64,000 bases of DNA from Warburgia ugandensis (GCA_035236585.1 CP141136.1:54391136-54455135), one strand, 5' to 3'. Shown: positions 1 to 12,827, counted from the first letter of the stretch. Notes: generated from the letters alone by a model not told the origin. A program made the numbers and translations.

Positions 1-2690
1 CGTTTCACATATTATAAGCATGATGTGTTTGAAGAATAGCTCCTTTTATAATTTCATTTTAGATCTCTTCAATTTCTATATTTTAATGTTATTAATCCAG
101 CATTCCATATTTAATCTCTACGATCTTGATTATTTTTGAATTTTGGATGAGATATAATGGTATAAATCTTTAATGTTCATTTTCAATTAAGTTATATATT
201 TGAATTATAGTTTAATTCTGTTAAGCATTCAATTTTGGCTAAAATATCCTTTCTAACATTTCATTAGATCATCCAATTAATCAGTTTTGCAATTTTTAGC
301 TAAAATGTTAATTTTAGCTCCAATTAATCATCCAACCTTTGATTTACAAAATTTAATGATCAAATGATCATCAAGAGCTAATCAAATAATTAAAGTATGA
401 TCAAGATGAATCTAATTGATTTTTTGTAAGTTACAGATCAACCAAAATGAACTTGGATGGTTTAGATCAAGCTGATTGGTACTAGATCATCATCAAGGAA
501 CAAAAGGCTATAGGTCCCTCAATATAAGATGGAGATGCTTAAGGAAATAAGAAAGAAATCCTACATATCTTTAGCATGACTTATAAGAGGAAAGATTGAA
601 GGCTTAGATATTTGCTTTCTAAAAAGAAGAAGAGAAAAGCATGAAAGAAGAAGGTGAAGAAAAGCTTCAAAGGAAATAAGAACCCGTAAAAGGAAATGCA
701 TGAAAAACCTTAAGAGAAACCCTGAAACAAGGACAGAAACTGAATTTAGAAATTTGGGTGCGCTTAAAACCAAAAGAGGAAGAGGAAACACGACACACCA
801 CGTCAGATTTGTAGGAAGTCGTGGAGCTAGTAGAAAAACCTATAGCACTTCTTCTTTCTCACCACTGCATATCTATAGGAAAGGGGAGGCTTCACTGTAG
901 AACTTCTATGCTATAGAAACTATTCTTCATTAAAGCAAGGAGAATACTGATGCAATTCTTCTCCACCGTCGCTCCCCACTGCTTCCTTTAGTTTTCTTAG
1001 CTTTCAAACACTCCTTCCATTGTTCCCTATCTCTATTTGCTCTCCATTTTTCTCCCTTGCTTCTCTTTGTGCTTTTCCTAGTTTTCCACATTAGTCCCCT
1101 TCCCTTTCTTCCTAATAGTTATCCTATTTTCCTTTATATTTTTTTCCCCAAATTTCTTTTCTTTTGCAAGCTCTAAGTGTTTTAGGGAAAACCCATTTTC
1201 CCCCCTCAAATTCTTCCTCTTTCACTTCATTTCTCTCTCACGTGCATCGTCTTCTATGCACTATCATTTTTCTCCTTAGCCTTATTTATTTAATTCCAAC
1301 CACATCTCTATTTCATCTTTTCCCATTCTGTTTATTCCTATTTTGTCTTATTTTTATTCATGTTTTATATTGTCAAAGTTTCATTTTTTTCACAGTAAAT
1401 CTAGGAATTACTCAATCCAATCCCTGTTTGATTAAAGCCTAACCAAATCAAGGGTTTAGGTTTTAATTAACAGGACCAATTCTATTCTTAATCTTTTTCT
1501 TTTCAACTTTTCAATCAATTCTTAAATCTTCATCTTAGTATACTTCCTAGTTAATCTAGTGGTTCTAATCTTTTATCTGAAGTCCAAAATATCAATCTAG
1601 GTTATCCGATCTTAAATTTTTACATTGATCTGATTATTAGATTTTTGAAAGATCTGCATAATCCAACTATTGAATCATTAATCAAAGACCTGAGGGATGG
1701 ATTGATGAAGATTGATTGACTCAAATGTTGCCAGACTTGAAGAGTCTTGTTAGGATCAAACTACAAAGTGGATTTTACATGATATATTATTTAATTGATT
1801 TGTGGCAAATTAAATTTTATTTAAACTCCATTTTCTTTAAGCGGAGTCCCTATGGGATAGACTTGTACTTGTACAAGTTATACTACAATAGTCTATGTAC
1901 TTGTGGAAAACAATCAACAAATTCATTTTCAAATCTAGATTTAATCACATTGAGCATTATAAATCCAATATCTTCAATTTAATTTCAATAATCTTGATTC
2001 TTTAGAGTTGTTTGATGATATCCAATTGTTTAATCATATGATATTCACTGTCAATTAAGTTCTAGATTTGAAATTAAGTTGTAAAATAATTTTATATCTA
2101 AATTTAATCACATTGGGATGCCCATATCTTCATGATCTCTATCCAAAATTTTCTATTAAAAGCATATTAGATTGTACTAATTACTAGTTCTAGATGTAAA
2201 TTCAAAATATTGGACATGAAATAAATTTCTAATCTATTATACATTCAAGTGAGAAAATTATTTTCAAATTAAATTAAATTCCAGATCAAAACATTTTTTG
2301 TTTTAAAAATTCAATCAATTTTAGTCAATTAACACCATGTTTTAATACTCTATGTGTTAATCAACTATTAACTTAGTTGATCTTGATTGATTAAATCAGA
2401 TCTAATTTAACTTAGTTAAACTCTTAATTAATAAATTCAATTTAACTGATTAATTAACTAAGTTATTAACTAACCTAACTAATTCTAATGAACTTAACTA
2501 ACTCTCAAAATAAATAATATGTTTTTTGTCTAAAAATGTGTCATTTGATTTCTTTTATTTTTCAAGTTATAACAAACAAGTGAAAAGATGATTTTGCCAT
2601 TGATAATTTGAGAAAATTCTACTTTGAAAATATAGGATATTATATAAATACTATTTGCTAAGAGATCGTTAAATTCTAAGTGGTACTCTT
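1..2690. other. AT-rich intergenic DNA, no gene seen
   Basis: No open reading frame here resembles a known protein. The first 500 bases are AT-rich with many GATC/TGATCA words. About 590-1150 moves from purine-rich to pyrimidine-rich DNA, and 2030-2510 is rich in TTAACTAA-like words. The composition resembles the LTR-like DNA near 60.6-61.4 kb, so old LTR-retrotransposon debris is possible, but I found no TG...CA ends, primer-binding site or paired repeat. Confidence 0.4.
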
Positions 2691-2699
2691 CAGAAGACA

Positions 2700-5600
2700 T
2701 TCGATGCCCCTTTTTAGAGTTTTTGTACTTCAAGCAAAATGATGATGACACTAAGAAGAAACTGGATGCCCCTTTCTCTACTGAGGAAGTTGAAGCTAGA
2801 GTTAATAATTATAATGCAGATGGAAGTGTTGCACTGTTTTTTATTCATATTCTATCGTGTATGTTGGCATTTTATCAAAATTGACTTTATACAAGTCTCT
2901 AATGATTTCTACAAGTCAGGCCTTGGACAAGCACATAGGATCATCTTTTGTTGCTTTAATTCTGAAGAGAGTAGGTAAAAAACACTAAAAGATTTTTGGC
3001 CTATTTATCTCATCGAAGGGTGCTACAAAATCTTGGCAAAGATGTTGGCAAACCGACTTAAAAAGGCACTACTAAATATTATATCTCCTCACCATTTAGT
3101 TTTCATCGCAGGGAGAAATATATTAAATTGCAACTCTAGGAGCCAGTGAATGTCTAGACATGGCTTATAAATCAAAATCTCAAAGTTTCATGTGCAAGCT
3201 AGATCTTGAGAAATCTTTTGATATAGTCAAATGGCGTGTTGTCAACACAATCCTTCAAAGCCTAAACTTCAGTGATCAATGGCAAAGGTGGATGAGAGAT
3301 TACCTTGGCAGCCTACTTCTTAGTTTCGATAAATGGTTCCCCGGGGGGCTTCTTCAAAAGCTCAAGTGCGATAAGGAGGCTCACTCTCTCTTTACTCATT
3401 CCTTTTGGTGGTGGAGGTTTTTAACAAGATGATAGAGAAGGCAATGGAAAAGCAGTGCGATGACGAGTCTAGCAGTGCCCAGTGAAGCTTCAGACAGAGC
3501 TTTACTGTGCCAATTTCTCTAGCGTGGCACCTAGTCCTATCGGCTTCACAAGTCCCACAAGTGCCTTGGTGGGAACACTACAAAGATCTTACGGTCTCAA
3601 GCTCAAAATTTTCGGTCACACACCTTCAATTTGCTGATAACGCAATGATTATGGGAACTTTCAACCATGAGCAAGGAGTTAATCTCAAACCAATTCTTAA
3701 AGCTTATGAGCTTGCCGCATGACAGAGAATCAGTTATGAAAAGACGGAAGTCTACGGAATTAATATGAAAGAAGATATCTCTCACCTCGTGGGTATGTTG
3801 GGATGCAAGAGCTTGACCTTTGCGTGCTGTTACCTTGGTCTCCCACTCAATATAGGCCAGCCAAGTGCAAAATTATGGGAACCAGTGACAAAAGTATCAA
3901 CATAAGATCTCGAATTGGATAAGGGCAGCCTCATCAAAGGGCAGGCGGCTAACTTTCCTAATGTTCTCCATGTCTAATCTACCGATCTATTTCATATTTC
4001 TGTTCAATGCCCAGGTTCAATCATTCGAATGATAGAGAACTTTTAAAGCATCTTTCTTTGGAGGGGAGGCAAGATATCATCTAGCTTCTTGGGACACTCT
4101 GCAAGCCTAAGACTGATGGGGTCTCGAAATGAGAACGCTGAAACAAACTAACGAAGCCCCTTAAAGAAGTGGATTCGTCCCTATGCTAATGATGAAGACC
4201 TCCTTAATTTGGAGAGATCTTATCCATGCTAGATACAAGCCATTTCATTCATGGTGGGTTGATGAAAAGCAATCGAAAAGAGAATCGAGGCTTTGGAGGG
4301 ATAGTAACTGTGACATTCAAATTTTCAGAAATAATGTAAAGCTGTATGGGAGCAATGGAAGAAGTACTCACTTCTTGTCGGATTTGTGGCTAGGAGATCA
4401 GCCTCCAAAGGAAGCTTATGCTAGGCTCTACGGGCCGGTGGATCGAGTAGACAGAAAGGTAAGCGATCTGGTGACAACCTCCAATGGTTTCTCACAATGG
4501 AAACTTAAAATTTTCAAGGCAGCTAAGAGGCACGGAGAATGAATATCTAAACCTGCTCCTATCAACGCTCAACTCTATTATTATCAACTCGAGCAGTAAG
4601 GATAAACGTATATGGGTGGCGACTCCCATGTGATTATTCACCGTAAAATCAGCCTACATACTCCTAATGCCACTTGAAGATGTATAGAATTTGGCTTCTT
4701 TTATTTGGACTCCCAACAATCCCGCCTAAAATTTTCCTTTATGCTTGGCTATTGGCCCTGGATAAAACTCTAACATGTGATAATCTTGCTCGAGAGGGTG
4801 GCATGGCCCATCTAGCGGGTTCTGCAAACAAGAATGCGAAAATCGCAACCATCTTTTTTCATTCTATGTCCAGTGGCTAGAAATATTTGGACTGCCATTC
4901 TTGCTAAATTCGAAGTTAAATGGGTTCTGCTCAACACGTTTGAAGGTCTGATTATTCAATGGATTGCTCCCTCGTCAAAAGCACGTCGCAAACTTCTGTG
5001 GAATTTATCCTTCATAACCGTTGTTAGGTGCTTAAGGTTATAAAGTAACGTCACAATCTTCAACAACAAATCAACTATCTATGCAATGGAGGACAAAATC
5101 TTAGATGGGTTGCTCAATTGTAGCGGAGACTCAAGAATCCAAAAGCTTCTCGGCAGCAGAAATTCTACGCCAAAATGGAGAATCCCACCAGCCGGAGATC
5201 TCAAATTAAATTTCGATGGTGCTAGCTTCGGAAACCCGGGGCCTTCAATTGTGGGCTGAATACTCAAGAACGACAAAGGCAATACCTTATTATACTATGC
5301 CCGATTGGCAGGAAGGACTCCAATGAGGAAGAGATGATGGCAATCCTTAACGGAATGGAACAATGAGTGGATCACAGCTTTGGACCTTTAGCTGATTGAA
5401 GGGCTTTCCAAATACATTATTTCTTGGGTTGGTAAGAAATGTACACCACCCTGGAGATTTTGGCATATTATTGAGAGAATTGATCATTATCTCAAGGATG
5501 GTCAGATTAGATTTTCACATATTCATCATTCGGCTAATGAGACTGTCGATGGACTGGCTAGAGGGGTATATTTGTAATCTCAACGGGTAAGATAGTCCTC

Positions 5601-5740
5601 TAGCATCTAATTTATTTCTTCTTCCATAGTTGGACTTTGATCATCTCGATCTTTTTTGTACGGCAAAGGAAGGGTTAAATCCCTCCTATGTAATAAAGTT
5701 TTACCTTTCTTTTAAGAAATAAAAAGAGAAGAAAAAATCA
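2700..5740 (+). pseudogene. Decayed L1-type LINE (reverse transcriptase, zf-RVT, RNase H remnants)
   Basis: Fragments of a non-LTR retrotransposon ORF2 occur in the correct order in several plus-strand frames. Near 2745 is the start of the RT region (LDAPFSTEEVEARV). Near 2980-3130 is the 'Y.I.AK.LANRLK' block. At 3160-3430 is the RT palm with 'CKLDLEKSFDIVKW'. At 3507-3722 is 'LQFADNAMIMG', where the catalytic F.DD is degraded to FADN. The linker region follows at 4183-4540 (DLWLGDQPP), a zf-RVT-like segment at 4674-4880 (IPPKIFLYAWLLALDK), and an RNase H start at about 5195-5265 (LNFDGASFGNPGP). Frameshifts and stops separate every block, so it cannot be active. The end near 5640-5740 has the usual plant L1 3' tail with 'CCTCCTATGTAATAAAG' and A-rich sequence. 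No N-terminal endonuclease part was recognised, which suggests 5' truncation. Confidence 0.88.
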
Positions 5741-5760
5741 AATTCCTTCACGATGTATCA

Positions 5761-5780
5761 CTTATGGCTGAAGCTCAATT
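5761..5780. repeat. Left target-site duplication of Au SINE copy 1
   Basis: The 20-base word CTTATGGCTGAAGCTCAATT recurs at 5971-5990 as CTTATGACTGAAGCTCGATT (18 of 20 match). The two copies exactly bracket the SINE, as expected for a target-primed reverse-transcription target-site duplication. Confidence 0.85.
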
Positions 5781-5966
5781 AAAAAAAAAGGTAGCTTTGG
5801 TGCACAAAGCTCTCACTTATGCAAGGTTTGGGAAATGGACAGACTACAAGAGTCAATAGTACGCAGCCTTACTTTGCATTTGCAAGAAGCTGGTTCTACA
5901 CCTCAAACCCATGATCTCAAAGTCACACGACAACAACTCCACTGTTGCGCCAAGGCTCCCCTTCTA
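5781..5966 (-). mobile_element. Au SINE, copy 1
   Basis: On the minus strand this starts with GGGGAGCCTTGGCGCAAC, the tRNA-derived head (A-box region) of the plant Au SINE family. It continues through a B-box-like 'GGTTTGAGG' and the conserved middle 'AGGCTGCGTACTATTGAC', and ends with the 'GTGCACC' tail followed by a T-run (plus-strand A-run at 5781-5789). The length of about 185 bases is normal for Au. It is flanked by a 20-bp imperfect target-site duplication. SINEs encode nothing and are moved by LINE enzymes; the LINE remnant immediately upstream is a plausible type of partner, but this is inference. Confidence 0.88.
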
Positions 5967-5970
5967 AAGA

Positions 5971-5990
5971 CTTATGACTGAAGCTCGATT
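5971..5990. repeat. Right target-site duplication of Au SINE copy 1
   Basis: This is the partner of 5761-5780 (two mismatches). The two mismatches suggest an old insertion. Confidence 0.85.
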
Positions 5991-6600
5991 ACTAAACACA
6001 AATCTCAGGATACAAATCAAACATGCTAAGATCTGCTAATGAGGAGCGGATAAATTTGTTAAAGTAGGTGTTACAATAGCTTCTTTGATATTGAAAACTT
6101 TGACCCAGGATGAATTGGTTCAGAGATCCATGACAATGAAATTTTCTCCTTTCTTTTCATATAGTGATTGTAAACTCCGTCATCTTTAATTAATGAAACT
6201 ATAGTCATAAAAAATTTGTAACAAAAAAAAAAAGAAAAAATTCTCTAAGCAGGGTCTCTCAAGATGTTTTAAGGACTATTTGGGAAGGTATCCTTAGCAA
6301 TCGGGATAGTTTTTTCTAAATGACAAGGTTTGAAAAAGATAAGCCCCACGCAAGATGATTTACCATACTCGTTCAACTGGTTACTTCAAGCTCATTTTCA
6401 ATAGTCCGTCTTTTAGGAACCATGATATGCAAGATCTGGAGGTGTTGAATGAAATGAAAAGACGGCGATATTGTCATCGATCAAGTCTATCTGGAGCATA
6501 CTGCCTAAAAAGAGTCTAATGATGGGCAGGCTAGCACCTTATTTATCGCCAGGGGTTACAAATTTAATTCCACATTGTCCATCATGTCAAAAAAAATAAT
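5991..6600. other. Decayed repeat DNA with an A-rich tail, no gene
   Basis: Sequence at 6150-6235 runs into an A-rich tract (A11 at 6222-6232) preceded by words like those of LINE 3' ends, so a second LINE 3' fragment is likely. The remaining bases to 6600 give no recognisable protein in any frame. The stretch is the 3' flank of the minus-strand NPF gene, whose 3' UTR presumably lies at about 6600-6722. Confidence 0.35.
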
Positions 6601-6722
6601 TTGATACCTCATCATAATTTTTACTTCATTTCAATACATACCAATACTATTACCTTTCACACCCCCAAAGAAAAAACGATAAAAATAAAATCGTTTGTGA
6701 CCTTGGCGAACACCAACGTCAA

Positions 6723-9700
6723 TCAAACCCATTCATTTGGCACCCCAGGTTCACCACTTGTCACTCCCTCATCAGCAACACTAGCTCCAGCACCATTCTT
6801 ACCCTTGTACCTCCAAGCAACCAACACGTAAATGAAGAAATTAATAACATTAATCCCTGTCAACAACCAGTAGAAATAGTCAAGTTTGCTCTTGTTCAAA
6901 CTATTCCTCAGCCAACCCTTTTCTTCCCCTCCAGTTGCCCTATCAACAATCTTCACAAGAGCAGTGCTTAACCAACTCCCAATACCAATCTCACTCAAAA
7001 ACATAGCACTGCTAAGACTCTTAGTCCCATCCGTAGCCTCATCATAGAAGAACTCCAATTGGCCCACATAAGTGAACACCTCTGCACTGCCCATGAGGAA
7101 GAACTGAGGAAGAAGCCAGAAAACAGTCATGGTCATGGGGGCAGCAACATCTCGTCTCTTCTCCTCTACTACGGCTGCAGATAACATAGCGAAGATGGAG
7201 ATGAAGAGGCCAACCCCCATTCGTTGAAGTGAAGTTATGCCTCGGCGGTTGCCCGTGTATCGCCTGAGGATGGGAACTATGAAGCCTTCGTAGAGTGGAA
7301 CGAGGAGAGAGCATTGATGGAGGAGAAGACAGGGACTGAGCCCGGTGGGATCACAAAGTTACCGATTTTTCGGTCCATGATCATGGCTTGGCTGATGAAG
7401 AAGGTGGAGAGCTGAGAGAAGGAGATGGAAAGGGCAATGGTGGAGGCCCAGATGGGTAGGATCCTGACAAAGCATTTAAATTCTTCAACTTGAGTGACTG
7501 TGCATAGCCTCCATCTGTTGTTTGTGTTGGTTGTCTGGTCTTTTATGATGGCTGCCTTGTCCAAGAACCTGTGATTATTCAGTTTGGGGGGGTTAGATTT
7601 TCTTTCTCAAAGGGATTTGTAATCATCCCATTATAATGGTGAATGGAATGGGTATTGGTGGCTACTATAGATCAGCGGACTTGATACGAGGATTGCATAA
7701 ACGGTGGCACGATTACAGGACTTTCAGGCACCAGTATGATCTCGCATAGTGTTCATTATCTAGTGGGCTACCTCGAGTCTAATCATTTGTACCAACGTCA
7801 TTATATCCTAAAGAAAGTAACCTCATGCCTGACTGAAGTTGTCAACTGAAAATGTTGATGAAGATGCAGTGATCTTGTTGTTCCCCTGCTTTTTCTTTTT
7901 CTTTTTTTCTTCTTTTGAATGGTATTAGCAACCCGCAGAGTATCAAAAAATTTATGTATGAACAAACATTCCACAAGTTTTAGAGCTATTTTGTCTGTCG
8001 GGAAACATTTATCTACATTTTAAGGTTGATAATAGCAAGGGTTAAGGCACCAAAGCTTTCTAGCACAACTACGCAAGAGTCTCTCAAGTTACCAAGGTTA
8101 GAGGCTGTGCATGGGTGTGTCTGTGTGTGTCTAACATTCGATAAAAAAGAGTAGGAATTAAGGAAATTATTCGCACTTGATACTCTATCATATCTTGTTT
8201 TCCCAGTTCCACACAATCCCTCTTAGGAAAAGTTTAACCATTGATTGTCTGGAGCCGGAGCAACAGATTAGATCTCAATTCAACATGGGATCAGGAGCTA
8301 CTACCATCAAACAAGTACGTAGGTGTGGTGCCACGGGGAACTGCCTACATCCGTGAACTCCGTATATCTTTTCACGATTAGCCCTTGGGTAATTAATTAA
8401 TAAATATTTGGTGATTGAAGACTTCTAATATAACTTCAGACTTGGGGTTGTGATCTTGTCGTGTTAAGAAATATGATTACACATCCAAGGGCTCTTCTTG
8501 CGCATGTTTATCATATCATCTTTAGCAGATAATCCTCACCATTCACTCGAAAATTTGTTGGCAAGGAGTTATCTTTATTTTCGTGCATCTACATGCCCTA
8601 TTGTGTTGCATGGTCAGGTTCGTTGAGCTAGCAAAGGACAATAATCTCCTTGATTTCAGGAAAACATTTTAGGCAATATTGAGTGAAATGGGGATGTTTT
8701 CGTGCTTCCTTGCGATTATTTTGGTAAGGCAATTGGGCATATGTTTTTTGTTACGGGTTCTTAAGAAGCATCGTTAAGAAAAGGTTACCTATCATGGAAG
8801 ACAAATCCATAGAGAAAGGATACCGTATCAGTGCAATTCACAAAGTTTAACATCTCCATGATAACTGTAGTCAGAACAAAGAAACAGACCTGTACTGTCT
8901 TGTATGGGGAAGTTTTCGAGCACCAGCAGTAGCAGATTCCTCGGTCTCGATCTCATATAGATCTCTTTCCTGGACTCTGTCAACTCCATTGAAATGGTTT
9001 CTTATTGAAGCCACAAGAACTTGTAAGAACCTAGTGAAAGCACTTCCCGTTGGCTTTTGGTACCTATAAACGGCACTCCAGCTGCTAGAATAATAATTGA
9101 TGCAACCATAGCCACGGTCGGCACCCCAAAACCCCAACCCCATCCTTTCTTCACCTGAATATGGACCATCACTGTTAGCCCTAGAAGAGCCCCCATGTTT
9201 ATTGCAAAGAAGAACCAATTGAAAAACGAGTATTTCTTCTGGGTCTCTTTCTGATCTGCCTCATCGAATTGATCTGCCCCGAAGGAAGACACGCAAGGCT
9301 TAATTCCACCAGTTCCAAGAGCAATGAGGGCCAGTGCAACATAGAGAAATGCCGATTGCCGACCCGTTGCAGGTTTGCAATCCTTCCCAATGCAAGGAGG
9401 TGGTCTTAAGCTGTCTAGTGAGGCGGAAAGTGTCAACAACACCATTCCCTATAACAAGGCGAATGTTCAAAATTTTCAGTAAATTAATGTTTAGGAATTT
9501 AAGAGTTCGAACTGGCTAGCAAATAGTTGGAATTTCCAATTGTTTGAAATTTTGTAACTGTACATACCACTGCATAAATGCAAGAGAAAATTATGATAGT
9601 TTTAAACCGGCCCATGTAAGCATCAGCAAGGAAAGCGCCGAGCAGTGTTAGAATGAAGGCAGCACCGATCCAGTCGGTAACATGGGTGGCAGCCTGCGGT

Positions 9701-10049
9701 AAGGACTCGTGCATTTCTAGAACCAAATAAGATACCATGCTCACTGCAATTGCATACAAGGCCAGCCTCTCGGCGACCTCGTTTACTGCAATAAGAGCCC
9801 AAGTAATGTGAACAATAAAGGAATACAAGAAGTTGAAGAGAGTGCGACTATCCGTTTTCTCATACCTATAATGAAAGGGGATGCCTTCCATCCACCGGTT
9901 TTATCTTTATCTGCAATTCGTCCGTGGAAGTCTACACAACCATTGGTTACCAACCGGGATTTTTCCTACAAGTTAAACACATAGAAGCAGCTTGTAAGAG
10001 AAACAAACAGTGAGAATACCATTGGACTCTCTCTCTCTTGCACACACAT
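6723..10049 (-). CDS. NPF (NRT1/PTR family) proton-coupled transporter gene, two frameshifts, possible pseudogene
   Basis: This encodes a plasma- or organelle-membrane major-facilitator transporter. NPF members carry nitrate, di/tripeptides, hormones or glucosinolates with protons; the substrate cannot be read from sequence. Supported exons are 9866-9965, 9568-9785, 8890-9448 and 6723-7568. All junctions are GT-AG with consistent phases, giving about 575 residues, the usual NPF length. Visible family marks are 'VDFHGRIADKDKTGGWKASPF', the ExxER proton-coupling motif (NEVAERLALY, about 9770-9785), 'ALGTGGIKPCVSSFGADQF', 'FFNWFFFAINMG' and 'AEVFTYVGQLEFFYDEA'. Two frameshifts are needed: one base is missing in the T-run at 9068-9070, and there is an indel in the CTCTCCTC tract at 7301-7311. 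Exon lengths are in phase only if both are corrected. The first exon is unsure: ATG at 10049 (MCVQERESPM) would fit in frame but leaves a 54-base intron. The subfamily is uncertain. Confidence 0.88.
7569..8888 (-). other. Third supported intron of the NPF gene (1.3 kb)
   Basis: The intron is bounded by GT (donor RC at 8888-8889) and CACAG|G at 7569. It splits an arginine codon (AG|G) between 'LPHTRQY' and 'FLDKAA'. It contains no recognisable coding sequence. Confidence 0.75.
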
Positions 10050-11480
10050 ATATGCTATACCAGATGGGTCTTTTCAGGAGCTTCCTCCATCCTCATTCCC
10101 ATGGTCCACAAGATTTCTGCCCAAGTGGAAGATGCACAGCAGTTGTGGCAATGGAAGATGGTGTTCGGGGAGGGATTTTATTAGGGAACAGAAGTATTTC
10201 TTATGGGAACGAAATCCCCAAAAACGTGTCCGACATGAAAGGTGGCAACCTGGTCAATGTTGGACTTTTCTCTGTTTCTTTGGATGGCTCAGTCAATGCT
10301 TTTCACCGTACGTTGGTCCTTTTCTGTCCAAATGGTTTATAGACGAACCAGTTCAATTGGCTCCTAAAGTGGGGCTCGCACCAACTGATGCAATTGAAAC
10401 ATAGAAATCTTTTTCTTGTCTTTTTCAGTGAAGCAATTTAGAAGGGAGTATGTATTGTGACAACAACTCTTCGGTTGCCTAATTTAGTAATACTATAGAA
10501 CAACAGCTTCTGGACTTTGTCCTTGTTACAGATGTTCAATTAGTAGGCCTTTTGGACGGTATTCATACAGCGATTGCATATGGCGATTACGTGTTGCTAA
10601 GTTTGTCCAAGTAGGAGTTAGAAATAATATCCATGGGAAACGATGAATAGGAAGCCATCTAGGTCGACTGATCAGCCGTCTAGACAAAAGATTGCCAGCA
10701 AAAGAGAACCCATACAAAGAGATTGGCAAGTGAAAGCAACATCCAAATTGCCGCCCCGACTGAAGTGCCAATCCGACCAATGGGTTGTGAGACATTCCAG
10801 CCTGTTAAATTTAGCATCATATCTATGGGCCAATCATAAAGCTAATCACTATTTTTCTTTGAGTACTTAGAACTTAGTTTTTCTGGTACCATGTCATAAT
10901 ACTTGAGGTGGAGCTTGGAATTTGTTTTTAGGAAGCGGGTGCAGACGGCTTACTTCCAAAGAATCCTCTATCTAGAGGACAAGGTTCCAGTGGAGGCATC
11001 TAGGCTCGCAACTCTATGCAACTCTATGCATTTCCCATAGTTGCTCCTAACCCATCTCTCAAGTTAGCTCGGGATAGGAGGCTATGAAATAGTTGAAAGC
11101 AGATGCTGAATTGGAGACAATAGATCTAGTATCTCTTACAGATGAAAGAAAGGAAGTAGTGAATACCATAGGAAATCTCGCGCCTGATAGCCTCGATAAT
11201 GGCTTAATGCAAAACATGATTTTAGCTAGGAGTTAAACTCTTTTTCCGAACTATCGATTTCAAAATGGTATACCAAAACCCTATATGGACCCATTAAGGA
11301 GAAGGAAAGGATAGTGAATGATCGATTCACCATTAAGGGCATTAACCCCATAAGGACACATTTTTAAAGTATTTTACCTCACCTCTTTAGTTGGATAAAT
11401 AGATTTGTAAGGGACTTGCCTCTCTTTTTCAACCACATATTAGTTTTTTTGTAAACTCTTTCTTTCTATCGCTACTACAC
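10050..11480. other. Intergenic DNA with short unrecognised reading frames
   Basis: A plus-strand frame at 10010-10342 (110 codons) and a hydrophobic minus-strand stretch at about 10690-10790 (VGAAIWMLLSLANLFVWVLF) look slightly protein-like, but stops or frame breaks end both and neither matches a family I know. They could be relics of a gene or retroelement. 10900-11480 shows only low-complexity and unique AT-rich DNA. Confidence 0.3.
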
Positions 11481-11484
11481 ATGA

Positions 11485-12065
11485 GGGTCTTAAAGTCAAC
11501 ATAAAGAAGTTGCTTATTTGGTTGCCTACTTCATAAATATTTTACAAGACGTTTAAAATAAATGACTTTAAATATATAGACTTAAGAAGTTGTTTAATTA
11601 TAAGCGACTTTAAAAAACTAGCATGAAGAGGAAATGTTTTGCTAGAAGCACTTTTAAAGTCGTTTCAAATTAAAGGACTTCAAACGTTATGTGCTTTAAA
11701 AGTCATTTAGTAGAAAACAACTTTAAAAATCAATAACTTTTGAAGTTGTTTTACGTGAGCGACTTCAAAAGTATCACAAAATTTTGGCGAAAATATTATA
11801 TTTAGCGGGAATGAACTTTTAAAGTCGTTTAATAAAAGATGTCTTTAAAAGTTATAGACTTTTAAAGTCATTTAATACAAAACGACTTTAAAAGTGAGCC
11901 TTTTTCAAAATCATTTATTCTAAGCAACTTTAAAAGTATGATAAGAGATTTGGGGTGATGATTAATATTATGCGAGAATGGGCTTTTAAAGTCATTTAAC
12001 ACAAAGCGACTTCAAAAGTTCATCATTTTTAAAGTTGTTTATTACTAAATGACTTCTAGAGTCCT
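11485..12065. repeat. Subterminal inverted-repeat array (TTTAAAGTCRTTT), left
   Basis: More than a dozen copies of a word related to CTTTTAAAGTCGTTT occur in alternating orientation. Neighbouring copies pair as imperfect hairpins such as TTTTAAAGTCGTTT...AAACGACTTTAAAA. Copy spacing is irregular and the copies are diverged. This matches the organisation of CACTA subterminal regions. Confidence 0.75.
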
Positions 12066-12827
12066 CGTTCATTTATAAATAGTTGTCAGCATCGCATTTT
12101 TTCCTGTGACCTCTTCTTTTCATGGTTGCCATGATGACTTCCTCTTTGGTCCCTATGCTTCTCTCCTTTTCCATTCTTGCTTTCCATTTTTATATTTTAA
12201 CTGATTGTGTCATGAAAAAAATTATAAGTAAACCATAACTTCTTTTAAATTACAAATTCCTTTGCTCTTACTAGCTGACTCTCTTTGTTTTCATTTTGTA
12301 GATCATGTAGGTTTTCTTGCTACAAATTATAAGGTTTAGAAGTTTGTTAGATCATCCTTATAATTATTTCGCAAAATCATATGATTTTATTGAAAATGAC
12401 AACTATTTCTCTCTCCAAGCCTCACTATTGAAGAAAAGGAGAACATTAAGATTTGTGGTTCTCACCTAAAATTAGGGTTTGATGAAGAGTTGTAGTTATG
12501 TCATCAACTTTTGGCTGAAAAAATTAAAGCACACTCTTTCTCTCTCCATAGAATAGGTGTCACCTAAATACTAGGTCAAATTTTGATGAAAAAGAGCAGA
12601 TTTTCTATTTGATCTTGTATTAATAAGTTCTGATAATATGTAACATTTGATATATATGTAACATTGGATATAATCAAAAAATAATTTGATTTCCTTGTTG
12701 CTATGTTTGTCTATGTATATGTATTATAAATGTTTGTGTTTGTAAAATCAGTTTCATTGTGTATTTATGTAAGGTTGTAATAAGAAAAAGTAAATAAATA
12801 TATGTTTAATGTGAAAATGTAAAAATT
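12066..12827. other. AT-rich leader of the CACTA element, no gene
   Basis: This lies between the left array and a second small array. It is AT-rich with short stretches such as GTAACATTKGATATA at 12640-12670. No coding potential is visible. Confidence 0.35.

Noticed and set aside
10010-10404. Independent small plus-strand gene upstream of the NPF gene
   Set aside because: Two competing frames, no recognisable domain and no splice or promoter support; kept only as a remark in the intergenic entry.
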